Counted from the first letter of the stretch, positions 17,051 to 26,725 are shown. The stretch: DNA of 64,000 nucleotides from JACVRW01 sp963813495 (GCA_963813495.1 CAWEZC010000005.1:868001-932000); one strand, 5' to 3'. The notes: generated by a model from the sequence alone, not told the origin. Numbers and translations are program-made.

Positions 17051-17854
17051 ATGGCGCGTCAGAATCCCCCCACAGTGTCCGTTCCTCGAACCGTCGACAT
17101 CGGCGACTACCGCGTCACGCGAATCGGCGTCGGCAGCAACCGGCTGACCGACACTCCGGCGACCCGCGACTTCCTCGTGCAGTCGGTCAAAGCCGGGGTC
17201 GACTTCATCGACACCGCGCACCTCTACTGCGGCGGTCACAGCGAGCGAACGACCGGGGCTGCGCTGGCGCCCTTCCCGGAGGGTCTCGTGGTTGCCACCA
17301 AGGGCGGCTACGAACCTGGGGGTGGCCGGCCCGAGCGGCTGCGCGAGGAAGTCGAGGAGAGCTTCGAGGCGCTGCGCACCGACACCATTGCCCTCTACTA
17401 CCTCCATCGGGTCGACCCGGAGGTGGCGATCGAGGAGTCGCTGAGCGTCCTCGCCGAATATCGCGACGCCGGGCGCATCCGGAACGTCGGAGTCTCCAAC
17501 GTGAGCGTGAATCAGATCGAGCGCGCCCGCACCGTAGTGCCGATTGCGGCCGTGCAGAACCACTACAGCGTCTCCGAGCGCCGGCACGAGGACGAGGTGG
17601 ACTACTGCGACCGGGAGAACATCGCCTTCGTCCCCTACTTCCCCTTGCGCGGAGTCAACGGAGCGCGGCTCGACGAGATCGCGAGCCGGTACGACGCGAT
17701 CCGGGAGCAGATCGCGCTCGCGTGGCTCCTAAAGCGGTCACCGCAGATCACCCCGATCCCGGGAACGCTCTCGATCGACCACCTCAGATCAAACCTGGCC
17801 GCGCTGGACATCGAGCTGTCGGACGAGGATTTCGCGCGGCTCAGCGGCAACTGA
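17051..17854 (+). CDS. Aldo/keto reductase
   Basis: A 267-residue NADPH-dependent oxidoreductase TIM barrel. The catalytic tetrad is complete: Asp and Tyr in FIDTAHLYCGG, Lys in VVATKGG, His in YYLHRVDP. NVGVSNVSVNQI and PIPGTLSIDHLRSN (NADPH phosphate-binding loop) are also typical. The physiological substrate is unknown. The ATG at 17051 fits the family length. It contrasts with the second aldo/keto reductase of this window (29173), which lacks the Lys. Confidence 0.9.
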   Translation: MARQNPPTVSVPRTVDIGDYRVTRIGVGSNRLTDTPATRDFLVQSVKAGVDFIDTAHLYCGGHSERTTGAALAPFPEGLVVATKGGYEPGGGRPERLREEVEESFEALRTDTIALYYLHRVDPEVAIEESLSVLAEYRDAGRIRNVGVSNVSVNQIERARTVVPIAAVQNHYSVSERRHEDEVDYCDRENIAFVPYFPLRGVNGARLDEIASRYDAIREQIALAWLLKRSPQITPIPGTLSIDHLRSNLAALDIELSDEDFARLSGN

Positions 17855-18031
17855 GGCCGGGCTTACCCGCTCGGGGGCAGGGCCGCACGCGGGAGGGGGA
17901 GTCCCGGCAGCATCGCCTCCGCGAGGTCGGTCCGACGGCCCACAAGTGGTCTGCGTCATGGGCCCGGTGGAGATCAGCGCTTCGCGTGGAACGCAGTAGC
18001 GCCGTGCGCGCGGCCGTGGCAAGCTCAGACG

Positions 18032-18505
18032 ATGGGCTTGATCGAGGACCGGCTCGGTGAGCTAGGGCTCCAGCTTCCAGCTCCGCTGGCGGCGCCACCG
18101 GGTGTGCGGCTGCCATTCGAGCTCGTCCGCGTCCACCGTGATCTGGCGTACGTCTCAGGCCACGGGCCGTTCGACGGCGACCGGTTGCTCGTCACCGGCC
18201 GCGTCGGAGGCGAGGTCTCGGTCGAGCAGGCCTACGAGGCTGCGCGCGCGACAGGCCTGTCCATCCTCGCCTCGCTCAAGCAGGAACTCGGAGAGCTCGA
18301 CCGCGTGACTGGCTGGGTCAAGGCGCTCGGCTTCGTCAAGTGCGCGGAGGGATTCAACGTGACGCCGGCAGCGATCAACGGCTTCAGCGACCTGATCCTG
18401 GCTCTGTGGGGCGACGCCGGCCGCCACGCGCGTTCAGCGATCGGCGCCGGCGAGCTGCCGTTCGGCATGCCGGTCGAGGTCGAGGCAGTGGTCGCGCTCG
18501 CCTGA
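18032..18505 (+). CDS. RidA/YjgF family protein
   Basis: A 157-residue member of the YjgF/RidA family, of the longer subgroup with an N-terminal RLGELGLQLPAPLAAPPGVRL segment. It has YVSGHGPFDG, VSVEQAYEAARATGLSILASLKQELGELDRV and the C-terminal GDAGRHARSAIGAGELPFGMPVEVE. The conserved RSAIG...LP arginine region that hydrolyses enamine/imine intermediates is present. It stands alone; the 177-bp region upstream shows no clear signal. Confidence 0.88.
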   Translation: MGLIEDRLGELGLQLPAPLAAPPGVRLPFELVRVHRDLAYVSGHGPFDGDRLLVTGRVGGEVSVEQAYEAARATGLSILASLKQELGELDRVTGWVKALGFVKCAEGFNVTPAAINGFSDLILALWGDAGRHARSAIGAGELPFGMPVEVEAVVALA

Positions 18506-18762
18506 CCCGGCAGGGACGACGACCGCCTTATGAAAGGAGCGCGCTGTCGACGGCTGCGGCGTCGCTCACGCCTTTCTCGGAAAAGCGACACTCAGCCTGA
18601 CGGCTGAGCCGACCGCCACCGTTCGTCGGGACCGAGCGTCTCGGGCGCCGGCGCTCAGACGCTCGCTGTGCGTGAGACGCGGCCGCGTCATTCCGTGCCT
18701 TGAACGCCGCGAACACGGGGGCGCACCAGGAGCCGGCGTCCCCGGGCATGCTGTCTGCCAGG
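18506..18762. other. Intergenic region without recognised feature
   Basis: A 257-bp gap between convergent genes (ridA-like and bactofilin-like). Short open frames cross it, but none has family character. I see no hairpin followed by a T-run, no repeat and no RNA signature. Confidence 0.5.
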
Positions 18763-19677
18763 TCAGGCGGCCGGTGCGGGAGGGCCCGGAGCCGGCGCCT
18801 CGGGCTTGGGCATGGGCGCGCCCGTCCGGCGCGCCCGCCATAGCGCGACGGCCAGCGCGCCCAGTCCCACAACCGTCGCCGCGAGCCCGACGAGCGCGCC
18901 GGCAACGGGAATGAGGGCCAGCACGCGCAGGATCCCCCAGCCCGCCAGCAGCGCCGCCCAGGGCGACGCCGACCGGTTGCCCACTACCCGGCGCCCGACG
19001 ATCCACGCGGTCGTCCCGTACGCGACGAGCAGCACGGGGATCGCGGCCAACAAGAGCGCGACACCGAACGGAATGCCCACGAGCGTGACGAGCGCCAGGA
19101 TCGCAAGCAGCGGCACGCCGACCGCGATCGCAACGCCCCACCCGACCGTGGCGCCGAGACGCTCGCGCACCGCACGGTCCGCCGCGTACAGCGCTGCCGG
19201 CGCCAGCCAGACGAGGAGCGCGCCGACGATCAGCGTCGAAACGGACACCGCCAGCCACCACGCCAACCAGCTCACCCAGCCCCACCCGCTCGCTGCGTCG
19301 ACCCAGTCCTCACTACTGATCTCGCCGCCCACCCTCGCGCCGCGCGCGAGCACGGGGGACTCGTCGCCGTAGCGCAGGTCCCCGCCTACGCGTGCGGTCG
19401 CACCGAGGACCGCTCGGTCCGACACGGCGATCAGATCGCCGTCAACCCGCCCGGTGACCCGCACGGGCCCGGCCACCGATACCACGTCGCCAGTGGCACG
19501 TCCGGCGATCATCACGGTCCCGTCGAGTACGACCACGTCGCCGGCGGTCTGGCCCGCCGGAACGACTACGCCACCCGTGATCACGACATGATCGGTGGCG
19601 GCGGACGCGCTACCGGCTCCCAGCAAGAGGGCCACAAGCGCGCCGATCGTTGCGCTGACAACCTGGGGCGTTGACAC
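18763..19677 (-). CDS. Bactofilin-like polymer-forming domain protein with C-terminal membrane helices
   Basis: A 304-residue protein with a signal peptide (cleavage near SASA-ATD) and a right-handed beta-helix of bactofilin type: repeats of about ten residues such as AGDVVVLDGTV, TGDVVSVAGPV, DGDLIAVSDRA and GGDLRYGDES. This is followed by four to five membrane helices and a Pro/Ala tail. It is probably an envelope-associated scaffold; its role is unknown. The GTG at 19677 has GAGGAGC upstream. It is monocistronic. Confidence 0.7.
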   Translation of the reverse strand: MSTPQVVSATIGALVALLLGAGSASAATDHVVITGGVVVPAGQTAGDVVVLDGTVMIAGRATGDVVSVAGPVRVTGRVDGDLIAVSDRAVLGATARVGGDLRYGDESPVLARGARVGGEISSEDWVDAASGWGWVSWLAWWLAVSVSTLIVGALLVWLAPAALYAADRAVRERLGATVGWGVAIAVGVPLLAILALVTLVGIPFGVALLLAAIPVLLVAYGTTAWIVGRRVVGNRSASPWAALLAGWGILRVLALIPVAGALVGLAATVVGLGALAVALWRARRTGAPMPKPEAPAPGPPAPAA

Positions 19678-19869
19678 CTAAACGCTCCTCGCGGCGGGGT
19701 CGACTCCAGTCTCCCATCCGGTACCAGCCGCCGCAAGGCACCCGTCACCGCTCGCCGCCGCTCGGCATGGAACGCAGAACCTGCTGTCTGACCCCCGGAG
19801 CGCCGCCGGGAAGGAACCGGGCACCGCGGCTCTTGACGCATCAGATCGGCGACCCCATCCAGGGCACCA

Positions 19870-19875
19870 TACGAT
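19870..19875 (+). promoter_or_regulatory. Leaderless -10 box of cupin gene
   Basis: TACGAT, exactly 7 nt before the GTG at 19883. No Shine-Dalgarno sequence is present between them. Confidence 0.55.
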
Positions 19876-19882
19876 TGCGACC

Positions 19883-20284
19883 GTGCCGTTCACGCTCAGG
19901 AACCTCAAGGAGGACCTGGAGGACGTCGGATCCAATTTCGACGGCGCGCCGGACCTTGAGTTCCGCTTGGCGACCGAGGCACTCGAGCTCGAGCGATCCG
20001 GCCTGAGCTACCAGCGCGTCCCGCCCGGCTATCGCTTTCCATACGGCCACACGCACAGGAAGCAGGAGGAGGTCTACGTGGTCCTGCGCGGGAGCGGGCG
20101 GATGAAGCTCGACGACGAGATCGTCGAGCTCAAGGAGTGGGACGCGGTGCGCGTCCCACCCGGTACGTGGCGAGGCTACGAGGCCGGGCCGGGGGGCCTC
20201 GAGATCATCGTCATCGGCGCGCCCAATCTCGGCGAGGCTCGGCGCGAAGACGTCGAGGGCCAGCGCGACTGGTGGGCTCACTAG
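19883..20284 (+). CDS. Cupin domain protein
   Basis: A 133-residue single-domain cupin. Motif 1 is YGHTHRKQEEVYVVLRGSG (His, His, Glu metal ligands) and motif 2 includes DAVRVPPGTWRGYEA, where the usual histidine of PPGxxH is replaced by Trp/Arg. Metal binding may therefore be altered. The function is unknown. It is transcribed from a leaderless-type promoter. Confidence 0.8.
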   Translation: MPFTLRNLKEDLEDVGSNFDGAPDLEFRLATEALELERSGLSYQRVPPGYRFPYGHTHRKQEEVYVVLRGSGRMKLDDEIVELKEWDAVRVPPGTWRGYEAGPGGLEIIVIGAPNLGEARREDVEGQRDWWAH

Positions 20285-20488
20285 CGCCAGGTATGTGGAC
20301 TTCCGCTTCGGACGACAAGCGGTAGTGACGCTGCTCGCTGACCTCGCTATCCCTCCCGCGTGGAACCGGGAACACATCCCCGCCCGCGCTCGGCAAGGCA
20401 CACTTTCGTGCCCGAGCAAGGCGAGGGTGCGCGAAAGGGAATTTGTCCCGGACAGGACCCGTGCCCTGGGCAGCGCTCCCTGCGGAAA

Positions 20489-20521
20489 GACGAAGGGCCG
20501 CCCGAGCGGCGGCCCTTCGTC
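20489..20521 (-). terminator. Rho-independent terminator of the acyl-CoA dehydrogenase gene
   Basis: A perfect 14-bp stem (20489-20502 with 20508-20521) with a 5-nt loop. On the minus strand it is followed by TTTCC. It lies 18 nt beyond the dehydrogenase stop and is the clearest terminator in the window. Confidence 0.8.
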
Positions 20522-20539
20522 AAGCCAGTAAAGAAACGC

Positions 20540-21715
<1,176 letters not shown>

Positions 21716-21754
21716 TGTCTTGTGCTCCTTCACAGGGGCCTTTCGGCCACCCGA

Positions 21755-21770
21755 TTGATTCGTCAGTCAA
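21755..21770. promoter_or_regulatory. Imperfect palindrome upstream of acyl-CoA dehydrogenase
   Basis: TTGATTCGTCAGTCAA, 40 bp before the start, has TTGA...TCAA ends with partial inner symmetry. Fatty-acid genes are often controlled by TetR-type repressors at TGAxTxA-like palindromes, so this is a candidate operator only. Confidence 0.3.
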
Positions 21771-21829
21771 CCGTGCTGAGATCAGGGTACAGCAGGTTTC
21801 GCGTTTAGGACGACCGTCGCTGCGCCGGA

Positions 21830-21835
21830 TACGCT
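21830..21835 (+). promoter_or_regulatory. Leaderless -10 box
   Basis: TACGCT, exactly 7 nt before the GTG at 21843. Confidence 0.5.
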
Positions 21836-21842
21836 CCAGGCC

Positions 21843-22259
21843 GTGGATGCTTTCGGCACGGTGCTGATCATCGTCGCCGTCGTCGCCGTGGTGGTGGCGG
21901 CCGCGTCGTACTGGAACAGCGGCCGGCTCTACAGCGGGATCGGACGTGATGGGCTGAGCATGGAGCACGACCGGTCCAGCACCACCGCCGGCGGCGGGTC
22001 GGCCGCCGAGGCCCGGGAGGAGATCCGCCAGATGCTCGAGGCCAAGTCGGCGCGCCGGGAGGCCCGCGGCCAGTCGGCGCTCGATGTCGATGCCGAGCTG
22101 GCTGCGCTCACCGCCGCCCCGAGCGCGCATGATGCCGGGCTGCGCGAGGAGGTGCGCCAGCTCGTGATCGCGCGCAACGCGCGCCGCGCGCGACAGGGTC
22201 AGGAGCCGCTCGAGGTGGAGCCCGAGGTGGAGCGCCAGCTGCGCGATCTGGGTGGGTGA
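21843..22259 (+). CDS. Membrane-anchored protein with an internal duplication
   Basis: A 138-residue protein with one N-terminal membrane helix (VLIIVAVVAVVVAAASYW) and a cytoplasmic charged tail. The tail holds two copies of a unit of about 33 residues: REEIRQMLEAKSARREARGQ with SALDVDAELAAL, and REEVRQLVIARNARRARQGQ with EPLEVEPEVERQL. The family and function are unknown. A leaderless-type -10 box precedes it. It is followed 36 bp later by a small acidic protein gene. Confidence 0.65.
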   Translation: MDAFGTVLIIVAVVAVVVAAASYWNSGRLYSGIGRDGLSMEHDRSSTTAGGGSAAEAREEIRQMLEAKSARREARGQSALDVDAELAALTAAPSAHDAGLREEVRQLVIARNARRARQGQEPLEVEPEVERQLRDLGG

Positions 22260-22295
22260 CTTCCCCGTCATAACGGGTATAGGCTGGGCTCGACG

Positions 22296-22622
22296 ATGGC
22301 CGACGACCGCCGCTTCGAGCTCGACGATCTGCTTCTTCGCCCGGGCTGCTACCTCAACCCTCAGACCGAGGTGATGGTCGTGGTGGACGACTCGCCGGCC
22401 ATCGACGGCGAGATCTTCAACCTCGAGGAGTTCGAGGGCGCCGACTGGGTCCTGATCGCCGACGAGGTCCCCGTGGACGAGGCCCGCCGCGACGAGCTCC
22501 TCGAGAGTTTCCAGGCCACCTATCACGGCGGAGACGGACGCATGGCAGCCGCGCCCGAGGACATCGACGACGACGACGACGTGGACGACGACGAAGAGGA
22601 GCAGGACCTCGACGAGCGCTGA
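22296..22622 (+). CDS. Hypothetical acidic protein
   Basis: A 108-residue protein of no recognised family. The N-terminal 80 residues look folded (FELDDLLLRPGCYLNPQTEVMVVVDDSPAI, EEFEGADWVLIADEVPVDEARRDELL), and the tail is a run of Asp/Glu (DDDDDVDDDEEEQD). TAGGCT lies 10 nt before the start. Its end is immediately followed by the coding-like N-terminal region of the downstream AlkA gene. Confidence 0.6.
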   Translation: MADDRRFELDDLLLRPGCYLNPQTEVMVVVDDSPAIDGEIFNLEEFEGADWVLIADEVPVDEARRDELLESFQATYHGGDGRMAAAPEDIDDDDDVDDDEEEQDLDER

Positions 22623-22725
22623 CCGGGCGCTGCTTGGCTGGCTGGGGACACGCGCGATCCCCGGTGTCGAGGTCGTCGCAGGTCGGTCCTACCGGCGCAC
22701 GGCGTTCCTGGCCGGGCGAAGGGCC

Positions 22726-23400
22726 GTGGTGGAGCTGCGCCGGGACACCGGCGACCCCGCCGACCTGAGGGAGGCGGCACGAAGGATCTTCGGCCTCGGC
22801 GCCGATCAGGACGCCATCGACCGCGCGCTCGGCGCCGACCCCCGGCTCGCGCCGCTGGTCGCGGCTCGGCCCGGGCTGAGGGTGCCAGGTTGCTGGGACG
22901 GCTTCGAGCTCGCCGTCCGAGCGGTGCTCGGGCAGCAGGTGTCGGTAGCCGCCGGGCGCGGCCTGACGGCCCGCATCGTGGCCGAGCACGGGGAGCGACT
23001 GCCCGACCCGGCCGAGGGCCTGACCCACCTGTTCCCGGAGCCGGCGCGACTGGCGCAGATCGAGCTCGCCGGAATGCCCCGCGCGCGCGCCCGCGCGATC
23101 AGAGCGCTTGCCACGGCCGTGGCCGGCGGTCTGGAGATCAACGCAAGCCAGAACCACGACGAGGTGCGTGCGCGCCTGCTCGAGCTGCCCGGATTCGGAC
23201 CCTGGACGGTGGAGTACATCGCCATGCGCGCCCTGCGCGACGCGGACGCCTTCCCGGCCGGCGATCTCGTGCTCCGCACTGCCATGGGCTGGAGCAGTGA
23301 GGCGCAGGCCCGTGAGGCGGCCGAGGCCTGGCGACCCTGGCGGGCCTACGCGGCGATGCACATCTGGACGGCGTTCGCGCAGGACCGCAGCATCGCCTGA
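22726..23400 (+). CDS. alkA: DNA-3-methyladenine glycosylase II (AlkA-type)
   Basis: It removes alkylated purines in base excision repair. The catalytic half is complete: FELAVRAVLGQQVSVAAGRGL, the helix-hairpin-helix LPGFGPWTVEYIAMRAL and the Asp in FPAGDLVLRTAMG. The frame stays open and family-like upstream of the first usual start (GTG 22726), with RAIPGVEVVAGRSYRRTAFLAG matching the AlkA N-terminal domain. No ATG, GTG or TTG occurs in frame back to the stop at 22453, so translation probably starts at a CTG near 22630 or depends on the overlapping upstream gene. The given start is therefore the shortest version. Confidence 0.85.
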   Translation: MVELRRDTGDPADLREAARRIFGLGADQDAIDRALGADPRLAPLVAARPGLRVPGCWDGFELAVRAVLGQQVSVAAGRGLTARIVAEHGERLPDPAEGLTHLFPEPARLAQIELAGMPRARARAIRALATAVAGGLEINASQNHDEVRARLLELPGFGPWTVEYIAMRALRDADAFPAGDLVLRTAMGWSSEAQAREAAEAWRPWRAYAAMHIWTAFAQDRSIA

Positions 23401-23421
23401 CCACGTAGGCTTCGCGCGCTC

Positions 23422-24504
23422 ATGCGGCCCGTCCTCTACCTCGGCGTATTCATCCCGGTGGCCATAGCGCTGGAGCTGGCCCACGCCGGCCCGGTGCTCG
23501 TCTTCGGGGCCGCCGCGCTCGCGGTGATCCCCTGTGCGGCGGTGATGGGCGAGGCCACCGAGGCGATCGCGGCCAAGACCGGCCCCGGCATCGGCGGGCT
23601 GCTCAACGTGACCTTCGGCAACGCCCCCGAGCTGATCATCGCCTTCTTCGCCCTGCGCGAGGGCCTGCAGGAGGTGGTCAAGGCGTCGATCGTGGGGTCG
23701 ATCATCGGCAACATCCTGCTGGTGATGGGAGCGGCCATGCTGGTCGGCGGCTGGTCGCGCGACAAGCAGACCTTCAGCCGGACGGCGGCCAACGCCCAGT
23801 CGGCGATGCTGATGCTCGCCCTGGCGGCGCTCATCTTCCCGGCGATCTTCCAGCTCATCCACGGCGGCGGGCTGCCGGGCGTGGGCGAGGAGAGAGTGGA
23901 TTTCGGCTCCGACCTCGAGAAGCTCTCGCTCGGCGTATCGATCGTGCTGCTGTTCTCCTACGCGGCCGGGCTGTTCTTCTCGCTCAAGACACACCGGGCC
24001 GTCTTCAACCCGTTCAGCGAGGATGAAGGGGAGGAGGCCCACCACTGGCCGGTGCGCCGGGCGGCGATCTTCCTGGCGCTGGCCGCCGTGGCCGTGGGTG
24101 GGATGTCCGAGATCCTCGTGGGCTCGATCACCGAGGCGTCGGAGGAGATCGGATTGTCCGAGTTCTTCGTCGGCGTATTCATCGTGGCGATCGTGGGCAA
24201 CGCGGCCGAGCACTGGGTGGCGGTGCTGGTGGCGGCCAAGGACAAGATGGACCTGGCCGTCAACATCGCGATCGGCTCGAGCGCCCAGATCGCGCTGTTC
24301 GTGGCGCCGGTGCTGGTGCTGCTGTCGTTCGTGATCGGCCCCAGCCCTATGGCTCTCGTGTTCAACGGCTATGAGATCGGGGCGCTGCTGTTCGCCGTGC
24401 TGATCGCCAACCTGGTCACCCAGGAGGGCGAGTCGAACTGGTTCGAGGGCGTGCAGCTGCTCGCGCTGTACGCGGTGTTCGGGCTCGTCTTCTACTTCGC
24501 CTGA
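23422..24504 (+). CDS. Calcium/proton exchanger (CaCA family, Cax/ChaA-type)
   Basis: A 360-residue antiporter with 10-11 membrane helices in two homologous halves. Each half carries an alpha-repeat: GGLLNVTFGNAPELIIAFFAL in the first and FIVAIVGNAAEHWVAVLVA in the second, with the ion-coordinating Glu of GNAPE/GNAAE. MGEATEAIA near the start is also typical. It expels Ca2+ in exchange for protons at the cytoplasmic membrane. It starts 22 bp after alkA; TAGGCT lies 10 nt upstream of the ATG. Confidence 0.92.
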   Translation: MRPVLYLGVFIPVAIALELAHAGPVLVFGAAALAVIPCAAVMGEATEAIAAKTGPGIGGLLNVTFGNAPELIIAFFALREGLQEVVKASIVGSIIGNILLVMGAAMLVGGWSRDKQTFSRTAANAQSAMLMLALAALIFPAIFQLIHGGGLPGVGEERVDFGSDLEKLSLGVSIVLLFSYAAGLFFSLKTHRAVFNPFSEDEGEEAHHWPVRRAAIFLALAAVAVGGMSEILVGSITEASEEIGLSEFFVGVFIVAIVGNAAEHWVAVLVAAKDKMDLAVNIAIGSSAQIALFVAPVLVLLSFVIGPSPMALVFNGYEIGALLFAVLIANLVTQEGESNWFEGVQLLALYAVFGLVFYFA

Positions 24505-24633
24505 TCGCTGGGCCGGCAGCTCGAGGCAGATCTCGCCCAGGCGCAGCGCGTCGGGTCCGCGAGTGGCCCGGGTGAGGAACGCCTGGATCAGGCGCGGGTG
24601 CCCGGCGGCAGCGGTGGCGGCGCGGGCCCGCAG

Positions 24634-25968
24634 CTAGGGCTGCGAGCGCGACAGGCGCTCGACCGCCTGCGCGGCGGCGCGCGCCATCTCCAGCAGCACC
24701 GCACGGTCAACGTTGCGCCCGGTGTCGCAAGCGAGGTGGTAGCAGGGGTCACGCGGCCTGCCGCCGGGGCCGTCCTCGGACGAGCCGGTGTAGAGGCCGC
24801 TGAACGGAATGCCGGCGGCCTCGAACGGAGCGTGGTCCGAGCCGCCCCCCACGCTCTCTTCCGCGAGCGGTCCGCCGACGGCGCCGCGCAGGGCGCGGCG
24901 CAGGCCGGCGTCGCCGTTCGAATAGACAGCGCTCACCGCGTTGGGCGAACCGACCATGTCGAAGTTGAGATAGGCGGCGATGCGCTCACGCTCGCCGGCG
25001 TCGAGCGAGCGCACGTAGCGGCGCGAGCCGATCAGCCCCAGCTCCTCGGCACCCCAGAAGGCAAGCCGCACACGCCCGCCGGGCGGGCGCCGGCCCACGG
25101 CCTCGGCCAGCTCCAGCAGGGTGGCCACGCCGCTGCCGTTGTCGTTGATGCCCGGTCCGGCAGTCACCGAATCGAGATGCCCGCCGGCCATCACGACGCG
25201 CTCGGCGGAGCCGCCCGGACTCTCCGCGATCACGTTGTGCGTGGTGCGCCGCTCCGATACGGCGTTCACCCGGACGGCGGCACGTGCGCCGGGGCGCAGG
25301 CTCACGCCCGCCACGATGACCACCGGAATGTCGATGCCCGGCGACCCGAGGGTGGCGGCGGGCACGCCGCGGCCGCCCGACCGGTCGGCCACCAGCAGTG
25401 CCCGTGCGCCCGCGCGCTCCGCGTTGGCGGCCTTGACGCGGAAGAAACAGTCACCGCGCTCGGCGAGCGGGATCCGACCCGCACCCACGCTCTCGAAGTC
25501 GGAGGCCTGGCAACCGTCGCCGACCGCCGCGAGGCGGCCCGTCGCAGCACCGGAGCCGGAATAGGCGATCGCACGAAAGGCGCGCCCCCGGCGCAGCCGG
25601 CGGCCAGCCACCTCGACGCCGGCCGAGCGCTCGTCGTAGTAGGGAAAGCGCACTCGCTGGCGGGCCACGCGCCAGCCGGCCTCGCGCAGCCGGGCCACGA
25701 CGTAGGCGGTGGAGGCCCGATCGCCGGTCGTGCCTGCCGCCCGGTTGCCGTCGTTTCGGTCGGCCGCCCGCTGGAGGGCCCTCAGATGCTCCTCGAGCCC
25801 GGCCCGGGTGACCTCCGGGGCGGTCTCCGTGGCCGGAGGCGCGCCGGCCGGGGCCGGCGTGTTGCGGGCAGCCGCCTCGCCCCCGGCGACGGGCTCCTCC
25901 GAGTCCCCGACGCAGCCGGCCAGCCCGGCGGTCAGCGCGAGCAGCAGCAGGAGCACCGGGACAGGCAC
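24634..25968 (-). CDS. M28 family metallopeptidase, lipoprotein
   Basis: A 444-residue secreted protein. The signal peptide ends in the lipobox LAGC (Cys about 18), so it is probably anchored to the membrane. A PA (protease-associated) domain follows at about residues 130-235 (FFRVKAANAERAGARALLVAD). The M28 zinc peptidase domain has GGHLDSV, GINDNGSG, WGAEELGLIGS and GGSDHAPF, giving the metal ligands His, Asp, Glu, Asp and His. It is likely an aminopeptidase or glutaminyl-cyclase-like enzyme at the cell surface. It is convergent with the Ca2+/H+ exchanger. Confidence 0.9.
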   Translation of the reverse strand: MPVPVLLLLLALTAGLAGCVGDSEEPVAGGEAAARNTPAPAGAPPATETAPEVTRAGLEEHLRALQRAADRNDGNRAAGTTGDRASTAYVVARLREAGWRVARQRVRFPYYDERSAGVEVAGRRLRRGRAFRAIAYSGSGAATGRLAAVGDGCQASDFESVGAGRIPLAERGDCFFRVKAANAERAGARALLVADRSGGRGVPAATLGSPGIDIPVVIVAGVSLRPGARAAVRVNAVSERRTTHNVIAESPGGSAERVVMAGGHLDSVTAGPGINDNGSGVATLLELAEAVGRRPPGGRVRLAFWGAEELGLIGSRRYVRSLDAGERERIAAYLNFDMVGSPNAVSAVYSNGDAGLRRALRGAVGGPLAEESVGGGSDHAPFEAAGIPFSGLYTGSSEDGPGGRPRDPCYHLACDTGRNVDRAVLLEMARAAAQAVERLSRSQP

Positions 25969-25992
25969 CCGGTGAACGCTAGAGAGGAGCGC

Positions 25993-26640
25993 TCAGGCCA
26001 CCCCGGCGGTGGCGAAGCCCGAGGGCGGACGCCGCAGCTCGCTCGCCTCAACGATGCGATCCACCAGTCCGTACTCCACCGCCTCCTCGGCCCCGAAGAA
26101 ACGGTCGCGCTCCATGTCCTGGTGGATCTCCTCCACCGTGCTGTCGGTGTGGCGGGCGTAGATCTCCTCGATCAGCCGGCGCAGCTCCAGGATCTCGCGC
26201 GCGTGGATCTCGATGTCCGAGGACTGTCCCTGGAAGCCCGACGAGGGCTGGTGGATCAGGATCCGCGCATTGGGCAGGGTCAGACGCTTTCCCTTGGTAC
26301 CTCCGGTCAGGATCAGCGAGCCGGCCGACATCGCCATCCCGTAGCAGATGGTCTGCACGTCAGGACGGATGTACTGCATGGTGTCGTAGATGGCCAGGCC
26401 GGCGTGCAGCGAGCCGCCGGGCGAGTTCACGTACACCGATACGTCCTTGTCGGGATCCTCGGACTCGAGGTGCACGAGCTGGGCCACCACGAGGTTGGCG
26501 ATCTCATCGTCGATCGGGCGCCCGATGAAGACGATCCGCTCGTTGAGCAGGCGCGAGTAGATGTCGAAGGAGCGCTCGCCGCGGGCGGTCTGCTCCACGA
26601 CCATGGGGACGAGCGAGCTGGTCACGCGGCCGATCTGCAT
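25993..26640 (-). CDS. clpP: ATP-dependent Clp protease proteolytic subunit
   Basis: A 215-residue serine protease that forms the Clp barrel with ClpX/ClpC chaperones. The catalytic triad is Ser105 (GMAMSAGS), His130 (ILIHQP) and Asp179 (MERDRFF). The substrate-binding NSPGGS loop and the YDTMQYI segment are present. The Ser motif GMAMSAG differs from the usual GxAASMG order but keeps the Ser. ATG 26640 is preceded by AGGAG. Unusually it has no tig or clpX next to it. It faces the SRPBCC-ArsR pair across two strong inverted repeats. Confidence 0.93.
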   Translation of the reverse strand: MQIGRVTSSLVPMVVEQTARGERSFDIYSRLLNERIVFIGRPIDDEIANLVVAQLVHLESEDPDKDVSVYVNSPGGSLHAGLAIYDTMQYIRPDVQTICYGMAMSAGSLILTGGTKGKRLTLPNARILIHQPSSGFQGQSSDIEIHAREILELRRLIEEIYARHTDSTVEEIHQDMERDRFFGAEEAVEYGLVDRIVEASELRRPPSGFATAGVA

Positions 26641-26668
26641 GGAAGTGATCTCCTGGGAATCGGGTACA

Positions 26669-26688
26669 GTGCAACTTCCGGGTTGCAC
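26669..26688. promoter_or_regulatory. Operator 1 in the clpP / SRPBCC-arsR divergent region
   Basis: GTGCAAC - 6 nt - GTTGCAC, a perfect inverted repeat. Its centre is 24 bp from that of the second copy, so two dimers could bind roughly in register on one DNA region. The likely ligand is the ArsR-type repressor encoded at 27127. Confidence 0.75.
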
Positions 26689-26692
26689 GATA

Positions 26693-26712
26693 GCGCAACC
26701 GTACGGTTGCAC
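26693..26712. promoter_or_regulatory. Operator 2 in the clpP / SRPBCC-arsR divergent region
   Basis: GCGCAAC - CGTACG - GTTGCAC. It has the same half-site as operator 1 with one mismatch, and the spacer is itself palindromic. It ends 2 nt before the GGAGG ribosome-binding site of the SRPBCC gene (26715-26719), so repressor binding would block that promoter. Confidence 0.75.
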
Positions 26713-26725
26713 AACGGAGGTCTCG

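Noticed and set aside
22560..22620. GAC-rich repeat as a microsatellite
   Set aside because: It encodes the Asp/Glu tail of the acidic protein; irregular codons show it is coding rather than a simple repeat.
22417..24213. 598-residue minus-strand open frame
   Set aside because: Antisense to alkA and the Ca2+/H+ exchanger. Its Asp/His/Arg-rich composition reflects codon complementarity.
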